The position numbers were made by a program, and so were the translations under genes. 64,000 nucleotides of DNA from Arthrobotrys musiformis (lineage: Eukaryota; Ascomycota; Orbiliomycetes; Orbiliales; Orbiliaceae), in assembly GCA_036971715.1 (NCBI GenBank), contig JAVHJL010000013.1, forward strand, positions 248,001-312,000, written 5' to 3'. The notes under the pieces are model-generated. The model saw nothing but the letters and a program-made list of their open reading frames with translations. It was not told the DNA's origin and did not search any database. This document shows positions 46,714 to 57,560 of this stretch, piece by piece (position 1 is the stretch's first letter; every line of letters starts with the position of its first letter).

Positions 46714-47485
46714 GTGCTATAGCTACCCTCAGGCTAAAGGAAGAAGTTTATTCCCACGGGAATATTGCACTAGTATAAAGTGCATTAGCCGCACGTTGAT
46801 TGACCAATATTTCAGAACCAAGTCGTCTTCCCTGGCCTGGACTCGACGCGATTCGAAGCTAGCGTATTCCACCCGAGAGAACGTTATCAACACAGCCGTG
46901 TGTACCTAAACTTATCACAATTCGCACGTTGGCCAGCTTGAGGCAACCAAATTTGACCCGAATATTCAAAGCGAAAGTTCGCGATTGCAGTGCATGCAGA
47001 CGGACCCTCAATCGCATTGCAGCTACAGCGCCGCGACCTCCAGACTATGCAGCGCCTGAATTTGAGGCTCGAGGCTACCCCGATTGGGCCTGGGAACCCG
47101 AAAGAGCGAATGCAACACCGCAACACATTACCCCCAGACTCTGTAGCTCTCGTGAGGCCCAGTCGTTGTAGGCGGGTGGAAAAGGCTGCATCAAAGACTT
47201 CAAACTGTGCATATGCTCCTGCTTTAAGAAAGGTTTTGCGCAATGTTTGACCGAATTCGCGAAGGGGTGGAGTTTGACCAATCTGCGCGCGCCATTCCGC
47301 GCGGGGCAATGCAAAAATCTCGTCACCTAGCCTTGCTGAAATTTTGCTCAGCCTGTGGCCAACTGGCGTCCAGGGACGAGACTAGCTCAGCCTTGCAGGA
47401 AACGGTCGACAGATCCTTAATTATAATCGAATCCTCAGCCGGCCTCGGAGTTCTTCTAAAATTTCATTGAGCAGTCGATTCGAAA

Positions 47486-47533
47486 CTCAAGACCAGACAC
47501 AGTAGCATCTGGTTTACGAGACAACTAAAGACG
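47486..47533 (+). repeat. Dispersed short element, copy C (diverged)
   Basis: Contains CATCTGGTTTACGAGACAA. The 5' part differs from the other copies. The possible flanking duplication is imperfect (CTCAAGACC at 47486-47494, CTAAAGACG at 47525-47533, 7 of 9 identical), consistent with an older insertion. Confidence 0.45.
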
Positions 47534-47748
47534 GTCTCGACACCACGGTGAAGAAGTCGTTTTATCATTTCCGATTCTCAAACCCGCTCTCGTTTTACAA
47601 CCACGTGTACCAACAACCACCTAAGATTCTCCGTGCTAACGGCTTTCCGTGCCTCATACCGCCTACTAGGAAAAACACTTTAATTGGATTATAAAATTTT
47701 CGCGAAACAAAACTCCAACCAGTAGCCCCTCACTTGTTGGAAGATGCA

Positions 47749-50643
47749 ATGGATCCACTCTCTATCACGGCCTCGGTGATTGCGGTGGTCACGGCCGCCT
47801 GTCAAGTTAGTAATGGACTTATCAAACTTACTACGGTCCTCAAGGAGGCCCCGGATATAGTTATGGCACTCCAAAATGAAGTAAACGATATTCAAATAGT
47901 AGTTCACACCGCTCGAGATGTATTACAACAAAGATTCGGACAACAGAACGGCACCGCGGTCAATATATCATCACAGGTCGACTACTTGAGAGGCTCCCTA
48001 GGTAAGGCTGAGGGTGTCTTGAATGGACTACATGATTATCTCTAGTCAAAGCTCCTCAGCAGCAATGGGGAATTCAGTAAATTGCGATTCTTGAAAGAGC
48101 GGTCGAAGATATTGGACGCAAAGGATGAGCTCAGGGGCATCAGACTGGAGGTTGTGAATGGGCTTCAGTTGGCTTGTTTGTACGTTAAATTTCCATTATA
48201 CCAACATCTAGTTGTCTCGTACCTAGACCTGGGGGAGCATATAGGTGCAGCTTCGTGAGCCATCGCTAACAGGCCTCTAGAGGCTCCGCACTGCATATGG
48301 AATGTCAAATAAGTGCCCTGGAAAATATCATCCGCCAAGGGTTCCTCGCTCAAGCGCGTGGCCTGAACAATGGGCTTCTCGACCTAAACAGGAAAATCGA
48401 TGACCTTTCCGTATGTACACGTAGGAAATCCAGATAGCGCACTAAACGTGGCCTCGTAACCAGACCGCGCGATGCGAGACCAACTAAACATATAAATAGC
48501 TATATTAACCATTCAGAACAATATTAGGTGGTAGGCAGGTCGAGACCGCCGATGCAGCAAGGACCAAATACGCAGCTAGCCTATACACCAACTCAACGTC
48601 AAGTTGGCTATCCGCGACCAAAAGGCCCTGTCGCATTCGACTTTCAGCATACGGTTCTCTGCAACCCTCGATGTATTTGTGTCTGCCACTTGCGAAAGAG
48701 TTTCGAGACCCCACCCGTCCTTTCAAGATTCATCGGCCGGCTCTTCATCGGGTATCACAGTATTCCATCTTTATCTCCGTCTTGTGATATCCCGACATGT
48801 CAACGTGTTCGCGGCGGCGCCTTTAAACTTCGATATTTTTTCCCCCAGTGGCTCATTGCTAGCATGCTTATGATAGAGGGCAGGATAACGCAATCTCCCG
48901 AACTTCTTATTAGAACCTTTAACCCACGCCCAACTGGTTCCAAATCGTTGGAACTAGCATTTGCCCACCAGTTGGATGGTTTGAGAGAACTTTTCAAGGA
49001 AGGGAAGGCATCTGTAAGGGATGTAGATTCTGCAATGGGCCTCACATTGCTCCATGTAAGACACGGTACCATCCTAAATTGGAATATCGGGATCACTGTT
49101 ATGAATTCGAAACTTAGCTTAGCTGGTGGAGCTGTACGCCCTACCGGTACAATCCATCTCGCAACAAGACGGTATCTTCACAGCAATAGGCTACGTGTGG
49201 TTTTTAATGATATACGAAACTAGGGTTTGAGATCTGCAATACTAACACAAAGAAATTTTCATCGTAGTTGTCGCTTACCAAATTTTTTGCGAGTATTGCG
49301 ATAAACCAAAGAGTACCGTCTGGCCTGTGCCTCGAACCCGAACCCGAAAGGTTGGCGGCCATGGTCGAATTTCTAATCTCACAGGGCGCGGATGTCCATT
49401 CAGAGACTCCGATATTTGGGTAAGCAACCGATTAATCATGACACACTTTTCTAGGCCCACTTATAGAAATATATCTACGCGGTCTTTTTGGCTCTCTAAC
49501 TTAGAATCGACAACTTTAAGGAGTCCGAGCACAATGCTGATAGCTGGAATCTTGCAAATGGACCCCAGCATCCAGTTCTGCGAACGGCTAGCTGGCTTGT
49601 TTCCAGACCGAGCCGCCGAAATAGATGGGTTCGAGTTCACCATTATACATAAACTAGTCCTGGATCTAGAACTCGGAGATCTTGAGCAAGAATTACGAAG
49701 GTACGACGGAACCGGGCTCATAGATAAGAGCGATAAATTGGGAAGGACTCCATTGCACTGGGCTGTATTTCGCGACGATATAGGCCTGGTTAAAGTACTA
49801 CTTGAATACGGCGCCGACCCCACCATAGTCGACAAATTTAGAGGTGGAGCTCTATATTCTACGAAATCGCTACTTGTTCTATTGCTGTGCGTAGAGCATT
49901 GCCCACCGTCGTTTTTTCGGTCTCGCGAAGGGATAAATGGACAATTCCTACTGTATCACAGCTTATTTCAACTACGATATGTTGTAAGTTTTGCTGAGTT
50001 GAGGGGATTGTGGAACGTCATCCTGAAACTTGGTGCTGGCGCCTTTGATATCAACTCTCAGAATCCCAATGGAGACACCCTACTTATAGTGGCCCTATTA
50101 TTAAACCGCGGAAGCGCAACCCAATTTCTTCTCTACGCAGGTGCCGATATTGACGGGGTTAATCGCTATGGTATGACCGCGGCAACGGTTGGACTATTGA
50201 ATAGCTCCTATGAGGCCCTGAACGTCCTCTTTACTAAACAGCAAAGGTTGTTCTTCACCATAAAGGATGAATACAAGAATACTATCATCGAATGCCTCAC
50301 AGGACGTGCAAGTATTAGAGCCGAACGTTGGATCTCCGGTATGAATATGGCTAGGGTCATGACGGCCTTGTGCCCAGTCGACCCGAGTAAGGATGGCGGA
50401 GGGAGGGCAGCATGGGATATGATGGAAGCTAGGATAAATGATTGGGTTAGCGGCCGTATATACAAACTAGAACGTGAGGTGACGCTGGGAGGTTTCCATT
50501 TGTCCCTTAGTCGAACCGCGCGTGTCTCAATATTACCGCCGCCTGGAGATTACTCTGGCCCAAATCGGGATCGCGATCCGGATCGGGAAGCTGTTATGGA
50601 TAGTGATGCAGAGGATGAATTCTACGATGCTTCAGAGGGCTAG
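47749..50643 (+). pseudogene. STAND-type N-terminal domain and ankyrin-repeat protein, interrupted by an in-frame stop
   Basis: Exons that join in phase: 47749..48179, 48281..48410, 48528..49055. Later coding blocks are 49268..49419 and 49455..50643; the stretch between 49056 and 49267 and the 35-nt gap at 49420 are uncertain. The N-terminus MDPLSITASVIAVVTAA is the hallmark start of the fungal N-terminal domain of STAND proteins. A middle Cys block (CNPRCICVCHLRKS, then GRLFIGYH) and ankyrin repeats (GRTPLHWAVFRDDIGLVKVLLEYGADP; GDTLLIVALLLNRGSATQFLLYAGADI) follow. A TAG at 48043-48045 breaks an otherwise continuous coding exon (HDYL-stop-SKLLSS). There is no NACHT domain. The C-terminus is acidic (DSDAEDEFYD). 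A role in non-self recognition is inferred from the family. Confidence 0.65.
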
Positions 50644-51848
50644 CTACATCTAGACGTTTAGGCAACGGGCGTTTCTCATACTCCCTTATTAATATATTAG
50701 ATATCGATCTTGGGATGCAACTGCGTCTTCTTTCGTTCTTTATCTCCGCGACCCACGCCAAAGTTAAATTTACATACAAAAGGGCTAAAATGATACAATT
50801 CTATACTATTTATTATGATTGACGATGCTTGGGGAAGCGCGATTACGATTAATGGCATTGAAAATGCTACGGAATATACATCGAACTAGATCACGGAATA
50901 CGCCGGCGGTGGCCCATAGTACTAGTGCTGGTAGCTACCAATGCGTTATCTAATACAGGTCCGTCAACGCCCCGAGGAAACTTTCAGTTTAGGTGGCTTA
51001 CGCGTACCCCTCTCTTGTATTTATAACGCCCTTGCATTCTTTAAAAAAAAAGTCCGAATTTCCGACATCGTGGCTGTCAACCCCATTCCAGGCCCCTTAC
51101 TGAAGTAGCCGCGAAGCTGTTCAAAAAGATACCTAGGTATCTGGGTGGTGTGGCCAATTTGCAGGAGCATTTGGCTTACGAGGTGATCCGCAGGGGCCGA
51201 ATAATCCTAATCAACCATCGCTGTATTTATACAATTGAAAGCCTACGAGTTATTTCTTAAGCATTGGCATGCGCACACGTATACAGTTTGTTTCTCGGAT
51301 TCAGCCGCTCGCGCTCGAAACATCAACTGCAACGTTACAACCCAGCACGGCCCAGAACCAGAAGCTAAAAAAGTGCAAGACCGGGGTAGGCTTGCAGGAA
51401 CGCCAACCTTATGACGAGAAAAGCTTGTTTCAATTCAAGATCGCATTTTGCGTCTTGGGAAACCCCGTAAACTAGCCTATTACGCTCTAGATCTGCCCAT
51501 AATTTTAGAATCCCTGCCAATTGGGAGATTTTGAGTGGCCGGGAGACTTCGATATCGGTCAGCCACCCGCAGTAACACCTGCAACGGTAGTCTGGTATCA
51601 ATCAGCCGTCTTTGTGGGGGCTATAGCGCTAACTCAACATGCCTTGAGAGACAAAAACGCACAACAATGGGGACGGAAACTCCCTTGACTTGCCAGGACG
51701 AGGTTTTCGTATAATCATCCCCAGCATACCGAGAGACAGGATATATATTCATGGGCCCATTATTGTTTCGCGCGATCAAAATTTCCGGCTCAAAAAATTA
51801 TTTCGATCGGTACTCTAAAGCTTCTACACAAAGTAATTAATTTACACG
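50644..51848. other. Intergenic, no gene seen
   Basis: 1.2 kb. A palindrome TGGTAGCTACCA lies near 50930. Short frames only. Confidence 0.4.
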
Positions 51849-52617
51849 ATGCAACTTCTTCTCACGCTCGTCACTTTCGCCTCTATGGCCTTCGCTCAGA
51901 CAGTGCACACCGTCAGTGTGGCTTCCACGGGGCTCACATTCACCCCAGATTCCATTACGGCGAAGACGGGAGACACTATTCGATTCGTTTTCAAGGGTGG
52001 GAATCATACGGTGACCCAAGCGGCCTTCAATAGTCCTTGTAATCCCATCACGAAGGGATTCTTCAGCGGCTTCACGGGGTCGAAGGTGAGTAGTCCTTCT
52101 TCTCTTCGCTGGCTCTGTGAAAAAGTTTGCCGATTTAATATATCATATAGTCTGAAAGTTTCTCAATAATCTTGGAGAATACGAATCCCATATATTTCTA
52201 CTGCGCGCAATCTACACACTGTCAACTGGGAATGGTTGGCGCCATCAACCCACCGTCGTGAGTGCCAAAGCGTGTAAACGATCCCCATTCCAATAAATTT
52301 GCTAACAACAATACAGTACCGGCAACACCCTCGCAGCCTTCAAGACCGCCGCAATGAACGCTCGTACCCAATCCACCCCATCCTCCCCATATGGAGGCGT
52401 GATATCTGTTCAAGGCGGCGCCGTATCGACTGCACCTGGTGCCGTACAAAGTGGAGGAGGGTCTACAACTGCTGCCGCTACAAACCCTGGAGGGAAAGCT
52501 GCAACCTCCACTGGTGGTTCCCAGCCCAAGCCGACCGGGAATGGTGTTGCCGCTCTTACCGGGGATGTCGCAAAGGTCGTTATGGGGATCTTTGGTGCGG
52601 TCGCATTAATCGTGTAG
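51849..52617 (+). CDS. GPI-anchored extracellular cupredoxin (type-1 copper fold)
   Basis: Three exons, about 214 residues: 51849..52085, 52151..52257, 52317..52617, introns of 65 and 59 nt with GTGAGT donors. A signal peptide (MQLLLTLVTFASMAFA) precedes a plastocyanin-like domain: VSVASTGLTFTPDSITAKTG, then FKGGNHTVTQAAF with the first copper-ligand His, and IYFYCAQSTHCQLGM, which gives the Cys, second His and Met ligands in the canonical C-x4-H-x4-M spacing. A Gly/Ser/Thr/Pro-rich stalk and a C-terminal hydrophobic GPI signal (VAKVVMGIFGAVALIV) follow. This is a common fungal cell-surface family. All ligands are intact, so copper binding is likely; the substrate is unknown. Confidence 0.88.
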
Positions 52618-54689
52618 TTATAATTTCTGGTCGCGGGGTAGGTTCCGCACGTAGTTTTAATTGCGTATCTTTTTTTGGACGTGCTCATAGTCCCCAAATA
52701 GTAATTTTACTAGAACTTACTATATAGTAAGACGGTAAAAAGCGTATACTTTTTATGTACTATAACTATCCTACAGCTGCATGAGCCTCAAAAAGTTAAC
52801 GTAAAGAACAATTAGAGCAGTATGGCCTGTATATCCGTGAGGTCCCTGGCGAATTTCTGAGATCATGTCTTGTCTATATTCTGCTCCCCCCGCCATCACC
52901 GCATGCAATCGGTAGGGCCAGGGTGTTCCATTCGAATATTTGATTCACAAAGTATCCGGCCATACACAAGTCCATGACACGCTCCCCTAATATATCCGAA
53001 AATATTTCCTGGGGCTCATGTTTTTGTCGGCGACCACGGAATTCCGGAAACTGCAAGTTTTCCGCTGAGTAGGATAATGCTGATACATGATATATCGATA
53101 TCGATATCTGATCTATAGATCTATTGATCAATTGATCGAGGGAGTTACGAACAAAGTCTTGGCGATATCTCGCTTACCCGTGCCTAGCCTCATGTAACCG
53201 TCTTTCGAGATTTAAGCTTATTGGTACCCCGTTGTTCACTCCTGGTCCAAAAGTATAGGCCTAGGAAAAAATATCGATTCAGTGTTCGGCTCCTATTTTT
53301 TCCTTTAGCATATCTCATGTACAGTACATGTATTGTCGGAACTGCCATCTATTTTCGACGAACGTTAAGGGTCATCGGCCGCCGTGTCAGTCGCTTTCGG
53401 ATTTCACATATATAGAGGTCTCGTGAGTTTACTATGGACTCACTGCATGTAATAGGTTGGTTCGAGGTCAGAACCACGTTAGACATACAACATATGAACC
53501 GTTTCTCCAAACCAGTTCGCATATTGTCTTGTGGAAGCAGTTTTATCAAAAGGAAATAGGTTAACACCTGACACGAGCTAAGCATCTAGGGCTCATAACC
53601 TGTTACGTATACTCTGAAGCTAGCGATGAACATATATATCACAATCTAGAAATATTTCTAGATCTTCCAACCCCTCTTCATCGCTCTTCTTCTTCGCGCA
53701 GGCAAAGTAGGTAGATTCGATACCTACGCCCCCGTTCTAGTGGGGCCGATCGTTTGTATACATATGCCGTATGATCCCCAAAAACGGCTGTCGTCAAAAT
53801 GCAACAATACCTATACTACCATGTGTTGAACCTTAGCTATACGTCTAAGGCCAATATATGTTGCCCGCCTTGCACCATGAGACGAGCTACGTTCATCGTA
53901 TTGACGCGAATTTCGGATCCTCAGCACATCGATGAGGTCCCATTGTCTTCTCCCTCAGACCAGTTCTCCGGCAGGATTTATAATATATACGTTTCGCCTT
54001 GAGTGCCCGGAAGGACACCATATATACAGTACTACGAACCATCGAGGTTGATCGAAAGCCTTTTGGTCGATACATGGAAAGGTCCAGCTCTATTTTGGTG
54101 TTCATGAAATTTGATTCGTATTGTTGTCTTGTTCGACCAGTCAAAAAACGTTCAACGACTATAAATATATATGGGTGCTCGATATGATTTAACTGCGGGT
54201 ATAAACCCGTGTTAACGGATTAATGATAAGATCAAAATAGTGGGCGCGGGGCCTGAATATTAGGAAGTGAGGGGGAGGTTTGGTGGATGGGTAAGAAGTA
54301 ATGGGTGCTGCAAAGGGTGAGTGATGAGTTTTTATACTACCGATAGAAGTTTTGTTGATGCCAAGATGTGACCACGGAAGTGGTAGAACGGATGGAAGAA
54401 ACAGGAATTACGACGTGCCCAGTAGTTTAGCATGGAACCGTAGAGTCCATTCGCTTTTGCGGCGGCGGAAATACGTAGAAAACTGTGGATAGTATGTGGA
54501 TGAGGAGGCTCGTTGGTATTCTTAGTCAAGAGCTAGGAACCAAGTTAAATACAAGAGGTTGAGTTATAGCAACATAGGAGAAGAAGTGTAAGCAAATCGC
54601 AATAAAGCAAAGCTCAGGCATATTCGGAGTCCAATATTCAATCAAGATCGAAGCCGTTATGTAGACAGACTGACAATCGAATAACGAAC
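52618..54689. other. Intergenic, contains clustered inverted repeats
   Basis: 2.1 kb. No protein gene seen. Clustered palindromes: ATATCGATATCGATAT-type sequence around 53091-53112, and a set of three inverted repeats between 53644 and 53747. The region just upstream of 54690 is the 3' flank of the minus-strand gene. Confidence 0.4.
53644..53747. other. Cluster of three short inverted repeats
   Basis: A perfect 20-bp palindrome ATCTAGAAATATTTCTAGAT (53644-53663), then a 7-bp stem hairpin GTAGGTA-GATTCGA-TACCTAC (53707-53727), then CCCC-x-GTTCTAG-x-GGGG (about 53730-53746). A pyrimidine-rich tract with TTCTTCTTCG lies between. It could be part of a structured RNA or a decayed tRNA-like arm, but no full cloverleaf can be drawn. 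Confidence 0.35.
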
Positions 54690-55478
54690 TCAAACGACCT
54701 TGCACTCAGTAATCTGCTTACGATTCTTCCAAGCCTTCTTGGCACCAAATTTAGTGCTATCCCATCCCTTCTCAACAAAATTCATATTCTTCCTCTTTTC
54801 CTCTCGCTCTGCCGCTTCTCTGCGCTTGATGAGTTGCTCAAATCCTCCACGAGGGTGCTCCATAGGATGTGCAACACCAGGGATATTCGCGTAGTCGAAT
54901 TCCTCAGTGACAACACGGGCGTGGGGGTCAATCCTATCAGCCATGTAGGATCTCCCAAACTTGACGCCCTCATTGTAGGCATGGGCTTCCCAGGCATTTT
55001 GGGAGATTCCACAATCTTCGACGAAATTGATACCCTTGGTGATGGCGACTAGATCTTGATTGACAACATTCGTCTTGGCGTCGAGGAACCCTTGGTGAAA
55101 GTTTTCGAATAGATAAGGGAAAGGCCAGTTTTCGATGGATTTGTACCACTCAGCTTTGCAGATATTGTTGTCGAGCTCTGAGGCTTTGGTATTGGCGGGT
55201 CCAGTGGTGGGAGGAAGAGTGTTTTCGAAACCGGGGGGGTTTGGTAGAGGGGCTCCGAAGTCGCCGTCGCGTTTAAACTCGTGACGGGCAAGGCCAGTAA
55301 TGTGATCCGTCCCACGGAGAACTTGCGTGCGGATTTTGGCCTGGGTATTTTCTCCTATAGAACTAGGGTGGACGGGGGAGATTGTTTCTTTAATGACATC
55401 GAAAGGAAGGTCGGTTGGCTCTTTTGGAGCAGCCGGGGCAGGCCCAGGGACGGTAGGTGGAGTATTTTCGTTATTCAT
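54690..55478 (-). CDS. Hypothetical protein, 262 residues
   Basis: Single exon from an ATG at 55478 (CAAAATGAAT context). The N-terminus is Pro-rich and disordered (NTPPTVPGPAPAAPKEPTDLP). The middle looks folded and helical, with aromatic residues (AEWYKSIENWPFPYLFENFHQGFLDAK; CGISQNAWEAHAYNEGVKFGRSY). The C-terminus is strongly charged (IKRREAAEREEKRKNMNF) and ends in Lys/Arg-rich sequence. No signal peptide or membrane helix. I recognise no family. The clean frame and amino-acid composition make it a convincing gene. Frames on the plus strand here are shadows. Confidence 0.7.
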   Translation of the reverse strand: MNNENTPPTVPGPAPAAPKEPTDLPFDVIKETISPVHPSSIGENTQAKIRTQVLRGTDHITGLARHEFKRDGDFGAPLPNPPGFENTLPPTTGPANTKASELDNNICKAEWYKSIENWPFPYLFENFHQGFLDAKTNVVNQDLVAITKGINFVEDCGISQNAWEAHAYNEGVKFGRSYMADRIDPHARVVTEEFDYANIPGVAHPMEHPRGGFEQLIKRREAAEREEKRKNMNFVEKGWDSTKFGAKKAWKNRKQITECKVV

Positions 55479-55725
55479 TTTGAATGATGGTGAATCGAGG
55501 TCCTTTATGGAAAAATTGAAGATAAGATGAGGATGAATTTATCTAGATGACAGAAATGAGGGAGTAGAGAGGTCAGCCGAGACGTAGAGGTGAGTCTAGG
55601 GCAACGAGAATGGGCCTTCAAAGGTATATACTTTAGTGGCTGCGAATGCTGCTATTGAATTAGGAGAGATTTAATGCTTTTTTTATTCGATTCGAGTTTG
55701 AGAGGAGATTCAATTGATAATTGGA

Positions 55726-55887
55726 TCACCAGATACGATGGGTAAGGGAAGGTCGCATCATATACATAAAGAGGCAACCGATAGAAACGAAGTAAGAGAT
55801 GACGATGACGTAGATGATTGAGGACAGTGCAGCTGTGGTATTGAACCCAGGAATGTAAATATCACGATCCCAGGTTGAAAGTGACAT
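55726..55887 (-). CDS. Small single-pass membrane protein (possible)
   Basis: 53 residues from the ATG at 55887 (MSLSTWDRDIYIPGFNTT). One clear membrane helix (ALSSIIYVIVISYFVSIGCLFMYMM) is followed by a short basic tail (RPSLTHRIW). It lies upstream of, and on the same strand as, the 262-residue gene, so the region could also be a leader. The hydrophobic run could be chance. Confidence 0.35.
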   Translation of the reverse strand: MSLSTWDRDIYIPGFNTTAALSSIIYVIVISYFVSIGCLFMYMMRPSLTHRIW

Positions 55888-56937
55888 GGTTCGATAGCTC
55901 GTCGGCACGACTTCAAGTGGTAGAACAGGGTGGTGTCGAGGAAGGTTGGTGAAGCTATGGTGAAGCTATGGTGAAGAGTATCAAGTGTTAAGTGAATACG
56001 TCAGGTTGTTTGGATGATTGGAGTCCTTGGTGGCAATTTGAGACCATAGTATATACCATGTGCCTCTGCTATGAAGCATGACGTGCGCTATCTGGGAGCA
56101 GTCACAACGTTACTTCGGAGAAGCGTGATGCGTATATGACCCTCAACTTTGCGACACCGCTCATTAGCAAATGTATATGACGTCAAAGGAGGTATTGGAC
56201 TTACTGCCACCCGTCGAAGAATAGACATCGCTATATTGGATTGGAGAAGTCCCAGAGGCGTTCGCAGAATTTATACACAGAGCGCAGAGCGAGGCTAATA
56301 AAACAATTATAAAAAGGAATCAAGCACATCATGCTAGCGATCTGGAGCTCGACCGAGGAGTTGAAATGAGGAAGGAGAAATCATTACAATAACAGTATAG
56401 GAAATAGAGAGATCGCGGGAAGGAAGGCTAATGGAGAGTATTTTAAACGCATTGAACCAGTTTGTTGAACAGAGGAGAGCCAGTGAACGAGAGATTCGCT
56501 ATATACACAATGAGGATATGGTTACCCTGGGAGGAAATGCGAATAAGGAAAGCGAGGAGGCATATCATGCTAATGATGCCATCTAGAATCACTTCCAGAG
56601 ATCCATCAGATAAGCGTGAGAGCAACCGGAACATTAATGAAGAGGGGAAGGGTATAGATATTGAGGTAGTGAGGGAGGCGTTATGGAGAACAGTGGTGTG
56701 AACTAACTGATTCAAGCGCCTGTAATTCCTGATAGTGCAGGTGGTGTAGGGGTTAAGGACGGACGGGAAGTGAACTGAGGAATAATAAGAAAGTATTAGA
56801 AGAAACAGTGTCCTGAAGTAAACCTATCAAATTACCCACGTTAGTGGAGAGATCTCGATACGTAGTGCCCACCATAGAGTTGCCGAGGCCCAGCTAACGA
56901 TATCTTAGGATGTCGAAGGTGGTCTGAATGGAAAGAG
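55888..56937. other. Intergenic, one weak hydrophobic frame
   Basis: About 1 kb. A minus-strand frame at 56443-56715 has two hydrophobic stretches (VILDGIISMICLLAFLIRIS, GNHILIVYIANL), but its upstream start is only TTG; I do not call it as a gene. A duplicated GGTGAAGCTAT lies at about 55952-55977. Confidence 0.35.
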
Positions 56938-57560
56938 TTACCCCCTTTTCCCTGAGTACCTCCCACCGTGCTGTTGGCGGTAGTTCTTCTGTTGCATTTG
57001 CAGCTCCTCTGTGCTAGTGCTTTTTTGGCTGCCCGATTTTGGGACACCGGGTTTTCCTCGGACGGCAGCAGCATAGCTCGTAGGGCGAAATTTCTGCTCA
57101 GCTGGTTCAGGTGCAGAGAATGGAGCACCAGATTTCCCAATCTTCGGGTCGATAGCTCCGGATGCGAGCTTTTTATCGTGATCTAAAAAAGACCCTGTGA
57201 GGATAATCCTAAATTAAACTACATCAGCAAACAAACCAATACTGTCCTGGCACTCCGGGAAGACGAATTTAACATACTCTGCGGTGTTCTCTTGTTGTTC
57301 AAGCAACCAAGAGAGTTGTGGCGGGTTGACCGCAGCCTTATTAAACAACATACAGCCTGGACAGAGGAACGTGACCATCTTCCTTCCGTCAAACCTGCCA
57401 CAGCGGCACTCCCCTGGGGCAGCGCGCAACCCCGTTTGAGGCTCTGCGACAGCTGTATGATGGCACTAAGCTCTCGTCAGCAAACCCTTGGTCCAGATTC
57501 CGCCAATACCATTCTTGGGCGTCATTGTCTTACCTGAAAAGTGTAGATAGACTTGCACAT
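56938..57560 (-). CDS. MC...CHH-family small protein
   Basis: Three exons, about 166 residues: 57560..57534 (MCKSIYTFQ), intron 57533..57466; 57465..57237, intron 57236..57183 (GTTTGT donor); 57182..56938. Exon 2 opens with CHHTAVAEPQTG and continues with ECRCGRFDGRKMV and FLCPGCMLFN, giving C-x-C and C-x-x-C pairs that could bind zinc. Exon 3 is a disordered tail (KSGAPFSAPEPAEQKF, then SYAAAVRGKPGVPKSG). The short first exon and the intron placed directly before the C-[GH]-H motif are exactly as in the gene at 9877. The phase-1 join at exon 2/3 (DSI-DHDKK) is the only one that yields protein-like sequence. Function unknown. Confidence 0.6.

Larger units (their letters stand above)
46440..47748. 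other. Intergenic with two copies of a dispersed short element
   Basis: 1.3 kb. Short frames on both strands (the longest, 140 codons, minus) have no domain. It carries dispersed-element copies B (46670-46713) and C (47486-47533), which share a TCTGGTTTACGAGACAACTA block. The final part is the leader of the STAND-type gene. Confidence 0.45.

Noticed and set aside
46887..47309. 140-codon minus-strand frame
   Set aside because: No recognisable domain; competing plus-strand frames over the same DNA look equally random.
46670..47533. The 816-bp segment between element copies B and C as one transposon with direct terminal repeats
   Set aside because: Copy B has its own perfect 8-bp flanking duplication, so it is better explained as an independent short insertion.
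47999..48045. 44-nt intron removing the TAG at 48043
   Set aside because: Splicing there shifts the frame and meets a new stop at once, whereas reading straight through preserves a helical domain.
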